Positions 1-8,813 of a DNA stretch of 64,000 bases are shown piece by piece. The notes beneath the pieces were generated by a model. The model was not told the origin of the DNA, did no database searches, and saw only the letters and a list, made by a program, of their open reading frames with translations. Origin of the DNA: Azoarcus sp. Lineage in GTDB: Bacteria; Pseudomonadota; Gammaproteobacteria; Burkholderiales; Rhodocyclaceae. Each line of letters begins with the position of its first letter. Positions within the stretch are counted from its first letter, which is position 1. The position numbers and the translations under genes were made by a program. The stretch is from positions 1 to 64,000 of the forward strand of contig JAUVVG010000009.1 of the NCBI GenBank assembly GCA_030604735.1, read 5' to 3'.

Positions 1-1415
1 ATCCCCTCGGGCCCGTGCATGTGGTGATCGCCGAACAGCGAGTTCTTCCACCCGCCGAAGCTGTGGAAAGCCATCGGCACCGGAATCGGGACGTTGATGC
101 CGACCATGCCGACCTGGATCTCGTGCGCAAACATTCGCGCCGAATCGCCGTCACGCGTGAAGATCGCCGTGCCGTTGCCGTACTCGTGGGCATTGATCAG
201 CGCGACTGCTTCCTGATAGGTCTTCACGCGCACCACCCCGAGCACCGGCCCGAAGATTTCCTCCTTGTAGATCCGCATCTCCTGCGTGACGTGGTCGAAC
301 AGGCTGCCGCCGAGGAAGTAGCCGTCCGCGAACTTCGCATCGGAGACGCGCACGTCGCGACCGTCGACGACGAGTCGTGCCCCTTCGGCAACGCCGATGT
401 CGACATACTCCCTGACCTTGTCGCGATGGGCCTTCGTGATCAGCGGCCCCATCTCGGAGGCTGGGTCCGTTCCGGGGCCGATCTTCAGCGCGCGAACCCG
501 CGGCGCCAACCGCTCGACAAGCGCGTCGGCGACAGCATCACCAACCGTGACTGCAATCGAGATCGCCATGCACCGCTCGCCCGCCGCCCCGTAGGCCGCA
601 CCCATCAACGCATCGGCAGCCTTGTCGATATCCGCATCGGGCATCACGACCATGTGGTTCTTGGCACCGCCGAGCGCCTGCACGCGCTTGCCGTTGGCCG
701 ATCCCGTCGAGTAGATGTAACGCGCGATCGGCGTCGAGCCGACGAAGCTCACGGCCTGAACGTCGGAGTGATGCAGGATCGCATCGACCGCCTCCTTGTC
801 ACCGTGGACCAGATTGAACACGCCGTCGGGCAATCCGGCCTGCTTCAGCAATGCAGCGAGGAAAAGCGGTGCGGAAGGATCGCGCTCCGAAGGCTTGAGC
901 ACGAAGGTATTTCCGCAGACCAGCGCCACCGGGAACATCCATAGCGGCACCATGGCGGGGAAATTAAACGGCGTGATGCCCGCGACGACGCCGAGCGGTT
1001 GCCGCAGGGAATGCGAATCGATGTTGCTGCCGATGTTCTCGGTCACTTCACCCTTGAGCAGGTGCGGTGCACCGCAGGCGAACTCGACCACCTCGATTCC
1101 GCGCGTCACCTCGCCCAGCGCATCGGAGTGGACCTTGCCGTGCTCGGCGGAAATCAGCGCCGCCAGACGGTCGGCATTGGCTTCAAGCAAGCCCTTGAAC
1201 TTGCTCAGGATACGGGCGCGTCGCAATGGGGTGGTGGCGGCCCAGGCAGGAAACGCTGCGCGCGCCGCCGCGACGGCATCATCGACTTCGGCCTTGCTCG
1301 CAAGCGGCACGCGCGCAGCGAGTTCGCCCGTCGCCGGATTGTGTACGTCGCCGAAGCGTCCGCTGACGCCTTCGCGTGCGCTGCCATTGATGAAGTGGTT
1401 CAGTAGTGCGGTCAT
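1..1415 (-). CDS. mmsA: CoA-acylating methylmalonate/malonate-semialdehyde dehydrogenase (3' end outside window)
   Basis: NAD-dependent aldehyde dehydrogenase of the MmsA type, which oxidises (methyl)malonate semialdehyde to propionyl- or acetyl-CoA with loss of CO2. My reading of the reverse strand gives 471 codons with no stop before base 1; the family is about 500 residues, so only the C-terminus is missing. Visible family signatures are [12 protein letters not shown], the SFVGSTPIA nucleotide-binding segment, the catalytic-cysteine segment GAAGERCMA, and KEEIFGPVL near the cut end. The ATG at 1415 has AGGAG nine bases upstream. It is the last visible gene of a leftward catabolic operon with a TRAP transporter and ring-cleavage-type enzymes, so it probably handles a C3 semialdehyde released by that pathway. 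The exact substrate (malonate versus methylmalonate semialdehyde) cannot be told from sequence. Confidence 0.93.
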   Translation of the reverse strand, partial: MTALLNHFINGSAREGVSGRFGDVHNPATGELAARVPLASKAEVDDAVAAARAAFPAWAATTPLRRARILSKFKGLLEANADRLAALISAEHGKVHSDALGEVTRGIEVVEFACGAPHLLKGEVTENIGSNIDSHSLRQPLGVVAGITPFNFPAMVPLWMFPVALVCGNTFVLKPSERDPSAPLFLAALLKQAGLPDGVFNLVHGDKEAVDAILHHSDVQAVSFVGSTPIARYIYSTGSANGKRVQALGGAKNHMVVMPDADIDKAADALMGAAYGAAGERCMAISIAVTVGDAVADALVERLAPRVRALKIGPGTDPASEMGPLITKAHRDKVREYVDIGVAEGARLVVDGRDVRVSDAKFADGYFLGGSLFDHVTQEMRIYKEEIFGPVLGVVRVKTYQEAVALINAHEYGNGTAIFTRDGDSARMFAHEIQVGMVGINVPIPVPMAFHSFGGWKNSLFGDHHMHGPEG

Positions 1416-1580
1416 GATCGTGTTCTCCTGTTGGTTTGCTGCATGTTTCGGGGCGAGACAAGCCCCGAGTGCTCGTTGAAGGCGCTCGTGTTCGAGGTTC
1501 GGTTCCTTCTTGTCGACGCTGCTGATGGCGCGTCGGGACATCGGTGCCGGCATCCGGGATCGCCGGATGCCGGCACCAAT

Positions 1581-1964
1581 TCATGACGGAGGTATTCGCG
1601 TGGCGTGCCACGCGATCATTCGCCAGTTTTCGTGACGGTGAACCCACGCGGCGAGATAGCGACAGTTCAGCATCGTCGCAGCGCCATCGATCACGACATC
1701 GATGCGGATGTTGCCGTCAACGAATGCGGTGTCGTTGTAAAGGCGCAGGCGCCGGCCACTGGTGGCAAGGCCCCGATACCGCCATTTGCCGCGGGCCACG
1801 CCTTCGAGATAGGACTGCTTGTCGTCGAAGCTCCCGTCCGAGTGCGTGTAGACGAGCTGATCGTCCAGAATGCTCGAAAGCGACGCGACGTCTGCGCGAA
1901 TCATTGCGTCATATCGCACGAGGTCGAGCGCCTCGATCGCGCACTTTGCAAGTTCCGTATTCAT
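1581..1964 (-). CDS. NTF2-like / SnoaL-type (DUF4440-like) protein
   Basis: Small 127-residue protein of the NTF2-like alpha+beta barrel type. It has an N-terminal helix with RYDAMIRADVASL, then LVYTHSDGSFDDKQSYL, and a C-terminal strand WRMIAWHATRIPP typical of DUF4440/SnoaL-like proteins. Members act as isomerases, dehydratases or hydrolases on cyclic or keto compounds, or have no known activity. GGAG lies six bases before the ATG. It sits in the same leftward run as the TRAP transporter and mmsA, so it may be an isomerase- or dehydratase-like step of the same pathway; that is inference from position only. Confidence 0.75.
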   Translation of the reverse strand: MNTELAKCAIEALDLVRYDAMIRADVASLSSILDDQLVYTHSDGSFDDKQSYLEGVARGKWRYRGLATSGRRLRLYNDTAFVDGNIRIDVVIDGAATMLNCRYLAAWVHRHENWRMIAWHATRIPPS

Positions 1965-2052
1965 CGTAAACTCCGTTGATTGACTTCATTCGCTGCGTGT
2001 GCCGTTGATGTCGCACCACGGAACCGGCACACGCGGAATCGGTTCGTGCGCA

Positions 2053-2451
2053 TTAGTCGATCTCGCGCCGGCCATCCGAGAAGCTCAAACGAATGGTCAG
2101 TGCCCCCTCGTTGAGCAGCCACGGCTGAACCGTGAACTTGCGGGCACCGCTGCTGTGCATAGGGTCCCGCGCGGCAATCCCCGCGGCCTCGTCAAGCGAG
2201 GCCGCGCGCAGGATCACGAGCCCTTCGCCGGTCCACGCCGTACCGTCCTCAGAGAACAGCGGCCCAGCGGCGAACAGGATGCCCTGGCGTTCGAGCTCGA
2301 CTTGGTAGTCCAGATGCTCCTCGACATGGTGCAAAATCTCATCGAGCGGTGCCGCCGGTCGTGTCGTGACGACGAACAACGGTTTGGCTAGAAATCCCTT
2401 GTTGCGGCATAGATCTGCGATCTCGCCCGCCTTCACGCTTTCCATAGCCAT
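2053..2451 (-). CDS. YciI family protein
   Basis: A 132-residue protein of the YciI / YCII-related ferredoxin-like fold. The N-terminus contains LFVVTTRPAAPLDEILHHVEEHLDY and the middle has GILFAAGPLFSEDG, which match the family's substrate-cleft histidine and the GPL..DG segment. Relatives include chloromuconolactone dehalogenase (TftG) and many uncharacterised catabolic-cluster proteins. AAGGGG lies about nine bases before the ATG. Its place between the TRAP permease and the NTF2-like gene supports a role as a lactone- or enol-handling enzyme in this pathway, but the reaction is unknown. Confidence 0.78.
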   Translation of the reverse strand: MAMESVKAGEIADLCRNKGFLAKPLFVVTTRPAAPLDEILHHVEEHLDYQVELERQGILFAAGPLFSEDGTAWTGEGLVILRAASLDEAAGIAARDPMHSSGARKFTVQPWLLNEGALTIRLSFSDGRREID

Positions 2452-2516
2452 GATGCGTTTCCCCTTTTCGTATGTGATGTCGGTATCTGCCGGAATGAAT
2501 GCGTTTCAGCCGCGTA

Positions 2517-3824
2517 TCAAACCAGCGCGGTACTGAGGACCGGGAACGCAACCAGAATCGCGAGCGCGACCAGCATGCAAAGCACGAACGGCAGAACGCC
2601 GACGAAGATGTCGCGGATGCCGATTGACCGGTCGTCCAGCGAGGCCTTCACGGTATAGACGGAGATGCCGAAGGGTGGCGTGATCAGACCAATCTCGACC
2701 GCGACGATGGTGACGATGCCGAACCAGATCAGGTCCATGCCGAACGCCTGGGCGATCGGCACCACGATGGGCACGACGATCAGCAGGATCGACACCGAGT
2801 CGAGAATGCAACCGAGCACCAGCACCACCAGGATATAGATGAGCAGGAAGGCATAAGCCCCGAGCCCCAGACCGGTGATGAAGTCGCCGATTGCACCCGG
2901 CAGGCCGGTCAGCGAGAGCATGCGGCTGTACAGGCTCGCCGCCATGATCAGGAACAGCACCGCGACCGAGACATGGCCGGTCTCGACCAGTACGCGCCAT
3001 AGCTTCGCGGGGGTCAGACGCCGCCGGCATAACGCGAGCACGAACGCGCCGAACGCGCCGACGGCACCCGCTTCGATGGGCGTGAAGAACCCGCCGTACA
3101 GCCCACCGAGCACCAGCAGAATCAATGACACGATCGGGGCGCCCTTCTTCATCGCCGAACCGAAGGTCTCGCTTGGGACGGAAGCCGGATTCGCCGAGGT
3201 CTTGCCGACGAAGATCGGCCAAGAACCCGCCATCCAGAAGATCAGCCCGCAATACATCAGCGCGAGCAACAGGCCGGGGATGATTCCGGCAATGAAGAGA
3301 CTGCCGATCGACGCCTCGGCCAGAATCCCGTAAATGATCATCAGCAGGCTTGGCGGAATCAGCATGCCCAGCACTGAGCTTGCGGCCACGACACCGACCG
3401 AGAAGCGGGCGGTGTGGCCATGACGCACCATCTCGGGCACAGCGATTTTAGTGAACACCGCGGCGGACGCGATGCTGACGCCGGTGATTGCTGCGAAGGC
3501 CGCGTTCGAGGCAACGGTGGCCATGCCCAGACCGCCGCGCAGCTTTCGCAACAGCCAACCGGCAACGTCGAAGGTGTCGCGCCCGACCCCGCACACCGAC
3601 ACCAGCATCCCCATCAGCACGAACAGCGGAACGACTCCGTAGAGATAGTCGCTGATCGAGTCGTTGACCGCCGCGGCAACCATGCGGCTCGCGAGATCCG
3701 CGTCACGCAGCAAGTACAGGCTCGCGAACGAGATCACGATCAGCGCAATGCCTACATGCATTCCAAGGTAGATCAGCAACAGCATCAGGCCGACCGCCAG
3801 CATTGAGATTTCGATACCAGACAT
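2517..3824 (-). CDS. dctM: TRAP transporter large permease, DctM type
   Basis: Large membrane subunit of a tripartite ATP-independent periplasmic (TRAP) transporter, which drives uptake of organic acids with a sodium or proton gradient. About twelve hydrophobic segments span 435 residues, the usual length. Characteristic stretches include GVVPLFVLMGMLV, SNAAFAAITGVSIASAAVF, GMLIPPSLLMIIYG and ITPPFGISVYTVK. I chose the ATG at 3824 because AGGAG stands nine bases upstream; an ATG at 3830 would leave only three bases. The start lies just past the dctQ stop, so the two are translationally close. Together with dctQ and dctP it makes a complete transporter, which argues that the operon's substrate is an imported, probably acidic, compound. 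Confidence 0.95.
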   Translation of the reverse strand: MSGIEISMLAVGLMLLLIYLGMHVGIALIVISFASLYLLRDADLASRMVAAAVNDSISDYLYGVVPLFVLMGMLVSVCGVGRDTFDVAGWLLRKLRGGLGMATVASNAAFAAITGVSIASAAVFTKIAVPEMVRHGHTARFSVGVVAASSVLGMLIPPSLLMIIYGILAEASIGSLFIAGIIPGLLLALMYCGLIFWMAGSWPIFVGKTSANPASVPSETFGSAMKKGAPIVSLILLVLGGLYGGFFTPIEAGAVGAFGAFVLALCRRRLTPAKLWRVLVETGHVSVAVLFLIMAASLYSRMLSLTGLPGAIGDFITGLGLGAYAFLLIYILVVLVLGCILDSVSILLIVVPIVVPIAQAFGMDLIWFGIVTIVAVEIGLITPPFGISVYTVKASLDDRSIGIRDIFVGVLPFVLCMLVALAILVAFPVLSTALV

Positions 3825-3830
3825 GACCAT

Positions 3831-4415
3831 TTACTCCTCTGTTGCCGTGTTTCGGATCGCCGCACGGACGTCCTCGACGACGTGAATCGTGTACTGAATC
3901 GCCGTAATCGAGGCACCGACCACGACGATGAGCCGAACCGGCCATGTCGGCGCCGTGAACAGCCCCTCGACGCCGATGTATAACCCCTGACTCCAGGCAC
4001 GCTCCAGCAGCGGTGTCGTGGCGATGACCATTACCAGACAGGCGAACAGGCCGGCTACGCTGAAGAGCGCCCTCAAAAGGTGGCCTGCGCGCGGGCGCCG
4101 CTGCAGCAGACCGTCTATGAACAGGTCGGCGCGTGTCATGCGCTGGTGACGCAGCGTGCTCGCCAGCTGCAGGAACACGATCGCGATGATCGACAAGGCA
4201 ACCAGCTCGGCCACGCCATAGATCGGCTGATTGAAGAACGAGCGTCCGACGACGTCGCTGCACACAAGTACCATCATCGCGAAGATCAGCAATGAACCGA
4301 TCCCGTTGAGTCCGTCGACGAGTCGTCCGAATGGGGAGTCGGGCCTCGGCTCCGTCGTCGCGCCTGCCTGTGGCGCAACACCGGTGTGCGGCATGGGGTT
4401 TCGAATGGATTCCAT
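3831..4415 (-). CDS. dctQ: TRAP transporter small permease, DctQ type
   Basis: Small membrane subunit of the TRAP transporter, 194 residues. After a polar, proline-rich N-terminus come four hydrophobic segments: IGSLLIFAMMVLVCSDVVGR, LVALSIIAIVFLQLASTLR, LFSVAGLFACLVMVI and LIVVVGASITAIQ. The motif MTRADLFID after the second segment is typical of DctQ. The ATG at 4415 is preceded by AAGGAGG with eight bases of spacing, a near-perfect ribosome site, so the longer in-frame extension upstream is not used. It lies between dctP and dctM in the usual order. Confidence 0.93.
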   Translation of the reverse strand: MESIRNPMPHTGVAPQAGATTEPRPDSPFGRLVDGLNGIGSLLIFAMMVLVCSDVVGRSFFNQPIYGVAELVALSIIAIVFLQLASTLRHQRMTRADLFIDGLLQRRPRAGHLLRALFSVAGLFACLVMVIATTPLLERAWSQGLYIGVEGLFTAPTWPVRLIVVVGASITAIQYTIHVVEDVRAAIRNTATEE

Positions 4416-4444
4416 GTTGATGTCCTCCTTACGGCCACCGGGGC

Positions 4445-5575
4445 TCACAGTTCCTTGTCCCAGTCGCGCAGCGGATCGGCCCCGCGGGCGCGCATCGCCG
4501 CCATGTACGCAGTCAGCACCTCGCGCGCCGGCAACCCGCGCGCCTCGTTCGTCGCGACCCATTCGGCGGCGATGTTGGGCATCGCATTGACCCATTCCAG
4601 GCGCTGCTCTCGCGTCCACTCGATCGCATGTACTTGCGGCCGCTGCTGGTGCCCATCACGTACAACCCACTCCATGGCGTTGTGATACGTCGCCATGACC
4701 TCCTCGCCCATCTTCCGCGAGTACTCGTGACCGACCTCCTTCATGATCGTGCGGATCTCGACGGGCAGCTTGTCCCACGTGTTCTTGTTGATCGCGAGCG
4801 CGCCGAAGTAGGTCGAGCCGAGATTGACTTTCGCGACGTAGGGTGCGACCTCCAGCAGCTTGATGCCCATCACGCCCGAGGTCAGCGACAGCGCCCCTTC
4901 GGACAGGCCCGTCTGCATATCCGTGTAATAGGTGGTCAGGGCGCCACCGACCGCCACCGCGCCGGTCCCGCGCATCCACGATGCGAGCACGCCCGGAGTC
5001 GAGATCTTGCGTCCAACCAGGTCCGCGACCGAGTTCAGCGGAAACGTCGTGAACATGTGATATGGATCGCCGCTATTGGCGCCCAGAAACACCAGGTTGT
5101 TGCGCTCCCATTCGTCGCGTAGCGCTGGCAGCGTTTCGTTGAGCTCGTTGAAGACCTCCATCATCAGCAACGGATCATCGGTGACGGCCGGCGTATAAAT
5201 CGTGACCTGGCTCAGCGGCTGCTTCGCGCCTTCGAGATTGCTGAACACCCAGCCGACATCGACGATGCCGTCAGCCACCGAACTCAGCGTCGCGTTGGCC
5301 TTGTACAGCTGTCCGCCGTACGCCTCCTGCCACTCGATCGTGTAGCCCTTGCCGAGCGCCTCGACGCGTCGATTGACCTCCGGACTGAAGTGGGTCGAAA
5401 TGACCCCGACCCACGGCAGGCTAGTCGGGTGACTGGCACCCGCGGTCAGGCGAAAGGTCTGGCCTTGCCCGGCCGGCTTGGATCCCGGCTGGCCTTCCGC
5501 GGCCTGCTCGGTTGCCGGCTGGCATGCCGAAAGAAGGGCTGCCACGCAGGCCGTCACGGTGTATTTGTTCAACAT
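4445..5575 (-). CDS. dctP: TRAP transporter solute-binding protein, DctP type, predicted lipoprotein
   Basis: Periplasmic binding component that hands substrate to the DctQM permease. The 376-residue protein shows DctP-family segments YGGQLYKANATLSSVADGIVDVG and GRKISTPGVLASWMRGTGA, the latter including the arginine region that usually binds a substrate carboxylate. The N-terminus is short, hydrophobic and ends in LLSAC at residue 18, which is a lipobox, so it is probably lipid-anchored rather than freely soluble. A Gln/Glu/Gly/Pro linker follows. AGGAG lies six bases before the ATG. The ligand cannot be named; the neighbouring ring-cleavage genes suggest an aromatic or cyclic acid. Confidence 0.93.
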   Translation of the reverse strand: MLNKYTVTACVAALLSACQPATEQAAEGQPGSKPAGQGQTFRLTAGASHPTSLPWVGVISTHFSPEVNRRVEALGKGYTIEWQEAYGGQLYKANATLSSVADGIVDVGWVFSNLEGAKQPLSQVTIYTPAVTDDPLLMMEVFNELNETLPALRDEWERNNLVFLGANSGDPYHMFTTFPLNSVADLVGRKISTPGVLASWMRGTGAVAVGGALTTYYTDMQTGLSEGALSLTSGVMGIKLLEVAPYVAKVNLGSTYFGALAINKNTWDKLPVEIRTIMKEVGHEYSRKMGEEVMATYHNAMEWVVRDGHQQRPQVHAIEWTREQRLEWVNAMPNIAAEWVATNEARGLPAREVLTAYMAAMRARGADPLRDWDKEL

Positions 5576-5698
5576 TGTCGTCTCCTAAGGATTGGTTGGG
5601 CGCGTGCGTTTCCCCGTCGCGGCACCGCCGCAACGTCGAGCACGTCTTGTTTTTGTCGTTCCGCCGGATTCGATTCGGAGCGGCGGCCTCCGCAGACA

Positions 5699-6334
5699 TC
5701 AAACCATCTCGCATGCCTCGGCGAAGCTCAGGCGCGGGCTGCGCGGGAACAGCTTGCCGAAATCGCCGTAGCCGAGGTTGCACAGGAAGTTCGACTTCAC
5801 ATGGCTGACCGGACCGGCCTCCTGCTGGATGTCGTCCCCGTCTTCCCCCGCCGAAAAGAACTCGCGGTCCAAGATGGCGTGGTCGAATCCAGACATAGGG
5901 CCACAGTCGAGCCCCAAAGCGCGCGCGGCAAAGATGAAGTAAGCCCCTTGCAGCGAGCTGTTGCGCAACGCAGTCGCTTCGACGAGCTCCGGATTACCTG
6001 CGAACCAGTCGCGCACCGCCGGATTGTGCGGAAAGAGCTGCGGCAGCTTGTCGTAGAAGCGGGTGTCGTAACCGATGATCGCTGTGACCGGCGCACTCAT
6101 CGTCTTGTCCACATTGCCAGGTTTGAGGGCAGGTAGCAGGCGCTGTTTGCCCTCAAGCGTGCGGACGAAGACGATGCGTGCAGGCGAGCCATTCGCGCTA
6201 GTCGGTCCCCACTTCATCAGTTCGTAGAGCTCGTGCAGAATCGCGTCATCGACCGGCTTGTCAAGCCAGCCATTGTGACTGCGCGCCTTCCGGAACAGCT
6301 GGTCTAGGCTGATATCGTTCAATCGGGTGTTCAT
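5699..6334 (-). CDS. RutE/HadB-like nitroreductase-family malonic semialdehyde reductase
   Basis: FMN-dependent nitroreductase-family protein of 211 residues. The pattern [33 protein letters not shown], and [20 protein letters not shown] follows RutE (malonic semialdehyde reductase of pyrimidine breakdown), where SRxHxxW and WGPTSxN are conserved. RutE reduces malonic semialdehyde to 3-hydroxypropionate with NAD(P)H. No other rut genes are nearby. GGAGGAG lies four bases before the ATG. The operon also carries an MmsA-type dehydrogenase, so two enzymes that can remove malonic semialdehyde are together here. The real substrate may be a different enal or nitro compound. Confidence 0.82.
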   Translation of the reverse strand: MNTRLNDISLDQLFRKARSHNGWLDKPVDDAILHELYELMKWGPTSANGSPARIVFVRTLEGKQRLLPALKPGNVDKTMSAPVTAIIGYDTRFYDKLPQLFPHNPAVRDWFAGNPELVEATALRNSSLQGAYFIFAARALGLDCGPMSGFDHAILDREFFSAGEDGDDIQQEAGPVSHVKSNFLCNLGYGDFGKLFPRSPRLSFAEACEMV

Positions 6335-6400
6335 GTCACTCCTCCTGCTGCATGGTGTCCCCGCCTTGTCCCGCTCACGCGAGGGCGGATGTTGTCTCGG

Positions 6401-7348
6401 TCAGAGCTGGATCGCGCCACCCAAGAAGCGCTCGACCGTCATTGGCGGCCCCCATTGATAGAGGCTGTCGTCGCTCGCCGGCGTAACACCCAGCGGTGAA
6501 TCGTGCTTGTACAAGTCCCCATCAGTGAAGTGCTCAATGATGTTTCCGGACGGGTCGCGCCAGTAGTCAAAGATCTGACTGCCCAGAATGTGTCGCCCGA
6601 CTCCCCACACCGGCGTCCACCCTTGCGACACCATCCACGCGTTCCCGTGGAACTGTGCGTCTAGGTCCTGAACCTCGAACGAGGCATGATGTACGTGGTC
6701 CTCGGGCGCATGAAACAATGCGACGGTGTGGTGGTCGGTCCAGGCGTCACCGCGGTTGAGCCGCAGAAAGGCAGCGACCGGTGGTTCGTTCTGCGTTTCC
6801 ACGATGAAATCAGAAGGTAGCAAGCCAAGCACTTCTGTATACCAACGCAGATTTCGTGCAACGTCGGTCACGCCCAGGGCGATGTGGCCCAGCCGCAGCA
6901 CCTGGGCCGGGGCCCTCGGAGCACGCTGCACGTCGCCGAAGCGGCGCTTCTCTTCGGCGTTATTCAGCGTCAGCGCGGGCCGCATCGGGATTGGTTCGAC
7001 TGCTTCGATACCGTGAACCAACTGGACACTCCTCCCAGCCGGGTCGGTCAGCGTGACGCACTGACCACCACCCGGTGCACCGATCGGAGCGACCTTCGAT
7101 GCACCGGGCAGCAATTGCGCAGCCACCAGATCCGTCGCACTTTCTAGCGCGAACGCGACGGCCGCAAACGATGGCATATGAGAGCGTTCGGCAACATACA
7201 CATACGGAATCGTCCCCGCGCCACGCATGTACAGACGCTCGTCGGTACGGTGTGCGACAACCAGTCCGAAGTCGGTCAGAAAGCGCTCGACCGCATCCAG
7301 ATCAGGATGTCGATACACGACGTGATTGATGTCCTTTATTCTCAGCAC
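6401..7348 (-). CDS. VOC-family extradiol ring-cleavage dioxygenase-like protein
   Basis: Two-module vicinal-oxygen-chelate protein of 315 residues, the size of type I extradiol dioxygenases. The N-terminal module starts IKDINHVVYRHPDLDAVERF. The C-terminal module carries the likely iron ligands: His in RLGHIALGVTD, His in VHHASFEVQD and Glu in NIIEHFTDGD. These enzymes open catechol-type rings next to the diol using Fe(II) and O2. I chose the GTG at 7348, which has AGGAG eight bases upstream and begins exactly at the family N-terminus; a longer frame up to 7441 has no such site. The neighbours FAH hydrolase and cupin fit a ring-cleavage pathway. The substrate is not known. Confidence 0.82.
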   Translation of the reverse strand: MLRIKDINHVVYRHPDLDAVERFLTDFGLVVAHRTDERLYMRGAGTIPYVYVAERSHMPSFAAVAFALESATDLVAAQLLPGASKVAPIGAPGGGQCVTLTDPAGRSVQLVHGIEAVEPIPMRPALTLNNAEEKRRFGDVQRAPRAPAQVLRLGHIALGVTDVARNLRWYTEVLGLLPSDFIVETQNEPPVAAFLRLNRGDAWTDHHTVALFHAPEDHVHHASFEVQDLDAQFHGNAWMVSQGWTPVWGVGRHILGSQIFDYWRDPSGNIIEHFTDGDLYKHDSPLGVTPASDDSLYQWGPPMTVERFLGGAIQL

Positions 7349-7441
7349 GACACTGTCTCCTCTAAGTCTTTTCGCGTCTCCCCGCTTTGCCGCATCAACT
7401 GCAGCGGCGTGCGGAGCGAAAGGTTGAAAGATCCGCGACAC

Positions 7442-7828
7442 TCACGCCGCGCCGTGATTCACATGGGCGAGCCAGGTGATCGCCTCGTCCGACGCGGCGT
7501 GCTGGATCGCGATATGGCACATGAAGCTGCCCTCGGTCGCGCCGTGCCAATGCTCCTCACCCGGGGCGATCGTGACGACGTCACCGGCGCGTATTTCCCT
7601 GACCGGGCCACCGCGTTCCTGCACGTAGCCGATGCCCGCCACGACGAGCAGCAACTGGCCGCCGGCATGGGCATGCCACGCCGTCCGCCCGCCAGGTGCA
7701 AAATTGACCCGGTAAGCGTGCAGGTCCACGTTCGGCTGGGTTGCAAGCTCGTCGAGCCACACCTCCCCGGAAAAACGTTCTGCCGGCCCCCGAAAGGTGC
7801 TCAGCGTCTCAACTCGACTGATTTCCAT
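7442..7828 (-). CDS. Cupin-domain protein
   Basis: Single-domain cupin of 128 residues. The first cupin motif is visible as FAPGGRTAWHAHAGGQLLLVVAGIGYVQ and the second as GDVVTIAPGEEHWHGATEGSF, giving His, His, Glu/Gln and His ligands for a metal. Homologous small cupins occur in many aromatic and terpene degradation clusters as decarboxylases, isomerases or dioxygenases. AAGGA lies six bases before the ATG. It sits between the FAH hydrolase and the VOC dioxygenase in the same direction, which makes a role in the same pathway likely, but I cannot name the step. Confidence 0.82.
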   Translation of the reverse strand: MEISRVETLSTFRGPAERFSGEVWLDELATQPNVDLHAYRVNFAPGGRTAWHAHAGGQLLLVVAGIGYVQERGGPVREIRAGDVVTIAPGEEHWHGATEGSFMCHIAIQHAASDEAITWLAHVNHGAA

Positions 7829-7873
7829 GATCGTTCCTTAGGACTGTTGTCAAATACATATCACTGCGACGGT

Positions 7874-8746
7874 TCAAGCACCGGCACCAGCAGATTCATC
7901 GGCGACCGTGTTGACGAGCGTTCCGATTCCTTCGATCTCGACACTGCAGACATCACCGGGTCGCATGAAGAGAGGCGGCTTGCGGGCCCAGCCAATACCG
8001 GCCGGCGTGCCCGTGACAATGACGTCCCCGGCTTCGAGGGTCACGGCAACGCTCAGCGTCGCGATCAACTCGGCGACGTCGAAGATCATGTCCTCGGTAT
8101 TGCCGTCCTGCACGACCTCGCCGTTCAACCGTGTCACCAGGCGCAAACCTCTGGCGCCCGCAGGCAGTTCGTCAGCGGTCACGAACACTGGCCCGAAGGC
8201 TCCGGTCCCGTCGAAGTTCTTCCCGACCGTCCATTGCGGAGACAGGAACTGGAAGTCACGTACCGACCCTTCGTTGAAGATCGAATAGCCGGCGACATGC
8301 TCGAGCGCCTGCTCGCGCGCGATGTGGCGACCGCCGGTACCGATGATCACGACGAGTTCGCCCTCATAGTCGAGCTGCTCGGAAACCCGCGGGCGCACGA
8401 TGGCATCGCCGTGACCGACCAGACTCGATGAAAACCGCGGGAAGAAGGTCGGATACTTCGGCTGCTCGTATGGACTCTCGCGGGTGTGATCGGCGTAGTT
8501 CAGGCCGACACAGACGATCTTGCCGGGTCGAGCGATCGGTGGCAGGTAGCGTATCGATGCCGAATCGATCGGCGCCCCATCGATCAGCTTTTGGTGCGCA
8601 GCCCGCAACGCGGCACTACCGGCGGCGATCAAGCCATGAAGGCTGCCGGGGTAGTCGGGGTCGTTGGCCATGATCCCCCGCAGCTCGCCAGCACTTTCTG
8701 CTGCCAGTCCGGCAACTCCGTTTTTCTCGAATACGACAAACCGCAT
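7874..8746 (-). CDS. Fumarylacetoacetate hydrolase (FAH) family protein
   Basis: Protein of about 290 residues of the FAH / 2-keto-4-pentenoate hydratase / 2-hydroxyhepta-2,4-diene-1,7-dioate isomerase family, which hydrolyse, hydrate or isomerise ring-fission products with a divalent metal. Visible signatures are GKIVCVGLNYADHTRES, LDYEGELVVIIG with the two metal-binding glutamates, VAGYSIFNEGSVRDFQF with the metal-binding aspartate, and VIVTGTPAGIGWARKPPLFM. Two adjacent ATGs exist (8749 and 8746); AGGAG is three bases from the first and six from the second, so I chose 8746. This is the first gene of the leftward operon, directly below the promoter and palindrome. Confidence 0.9.
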   Translation of the reverse strand: MRFVVFEKNGVAGLAAESAGELRGIMANDPDYPGSLHGLIAAGSAALRAAHQKLIDGAPIDSASIRYLPPIARPGKIVCVGLNYADHTRESPYEQPKYPTFFPRFSSSLVGHGDAIVRPRVSEQLDYEGELVVIIGTGGRHIAREQALEHVAGYSIFNEGSVRDFQFLSPQWTVGKNFDGTGAFGPVFVTADELPAGARGLRLVTRLNGEVVQDGNTEDMIFDVAELIATLSVAVTLEAGDVIVTGTPAGIGWARKPPLFMRPGDVCSVEIEGIGTLVNTVADESAGAGA

Positions 8747-8784
8747 CATTCTCTCCTGCTGTGGTGGTAGTTTTGTTTAATTCT

Positions 8785-8803
8785 GTACGGTACTGTACCG
8801 TAC
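8785..8803. promoter_or_regulatory. Candidate TetR operator palindrome
   Basis: GTACGGTAC T GTACCGTAC is a perfect 9-bp inverted repeat with one base between the arms. It starts a few bases below the expected transcription start of the FAH-led operon, so a bound repressor would block RNA polymerase. The divergent TetR regulator at 9228 is the obvious candidate ligand-responsive binder. The half-site is partly repeated at 8800-8806. No binding evidence is available. Confidence 0.65.
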
Positions 8804-8813
8804 CGTTTTGCGA

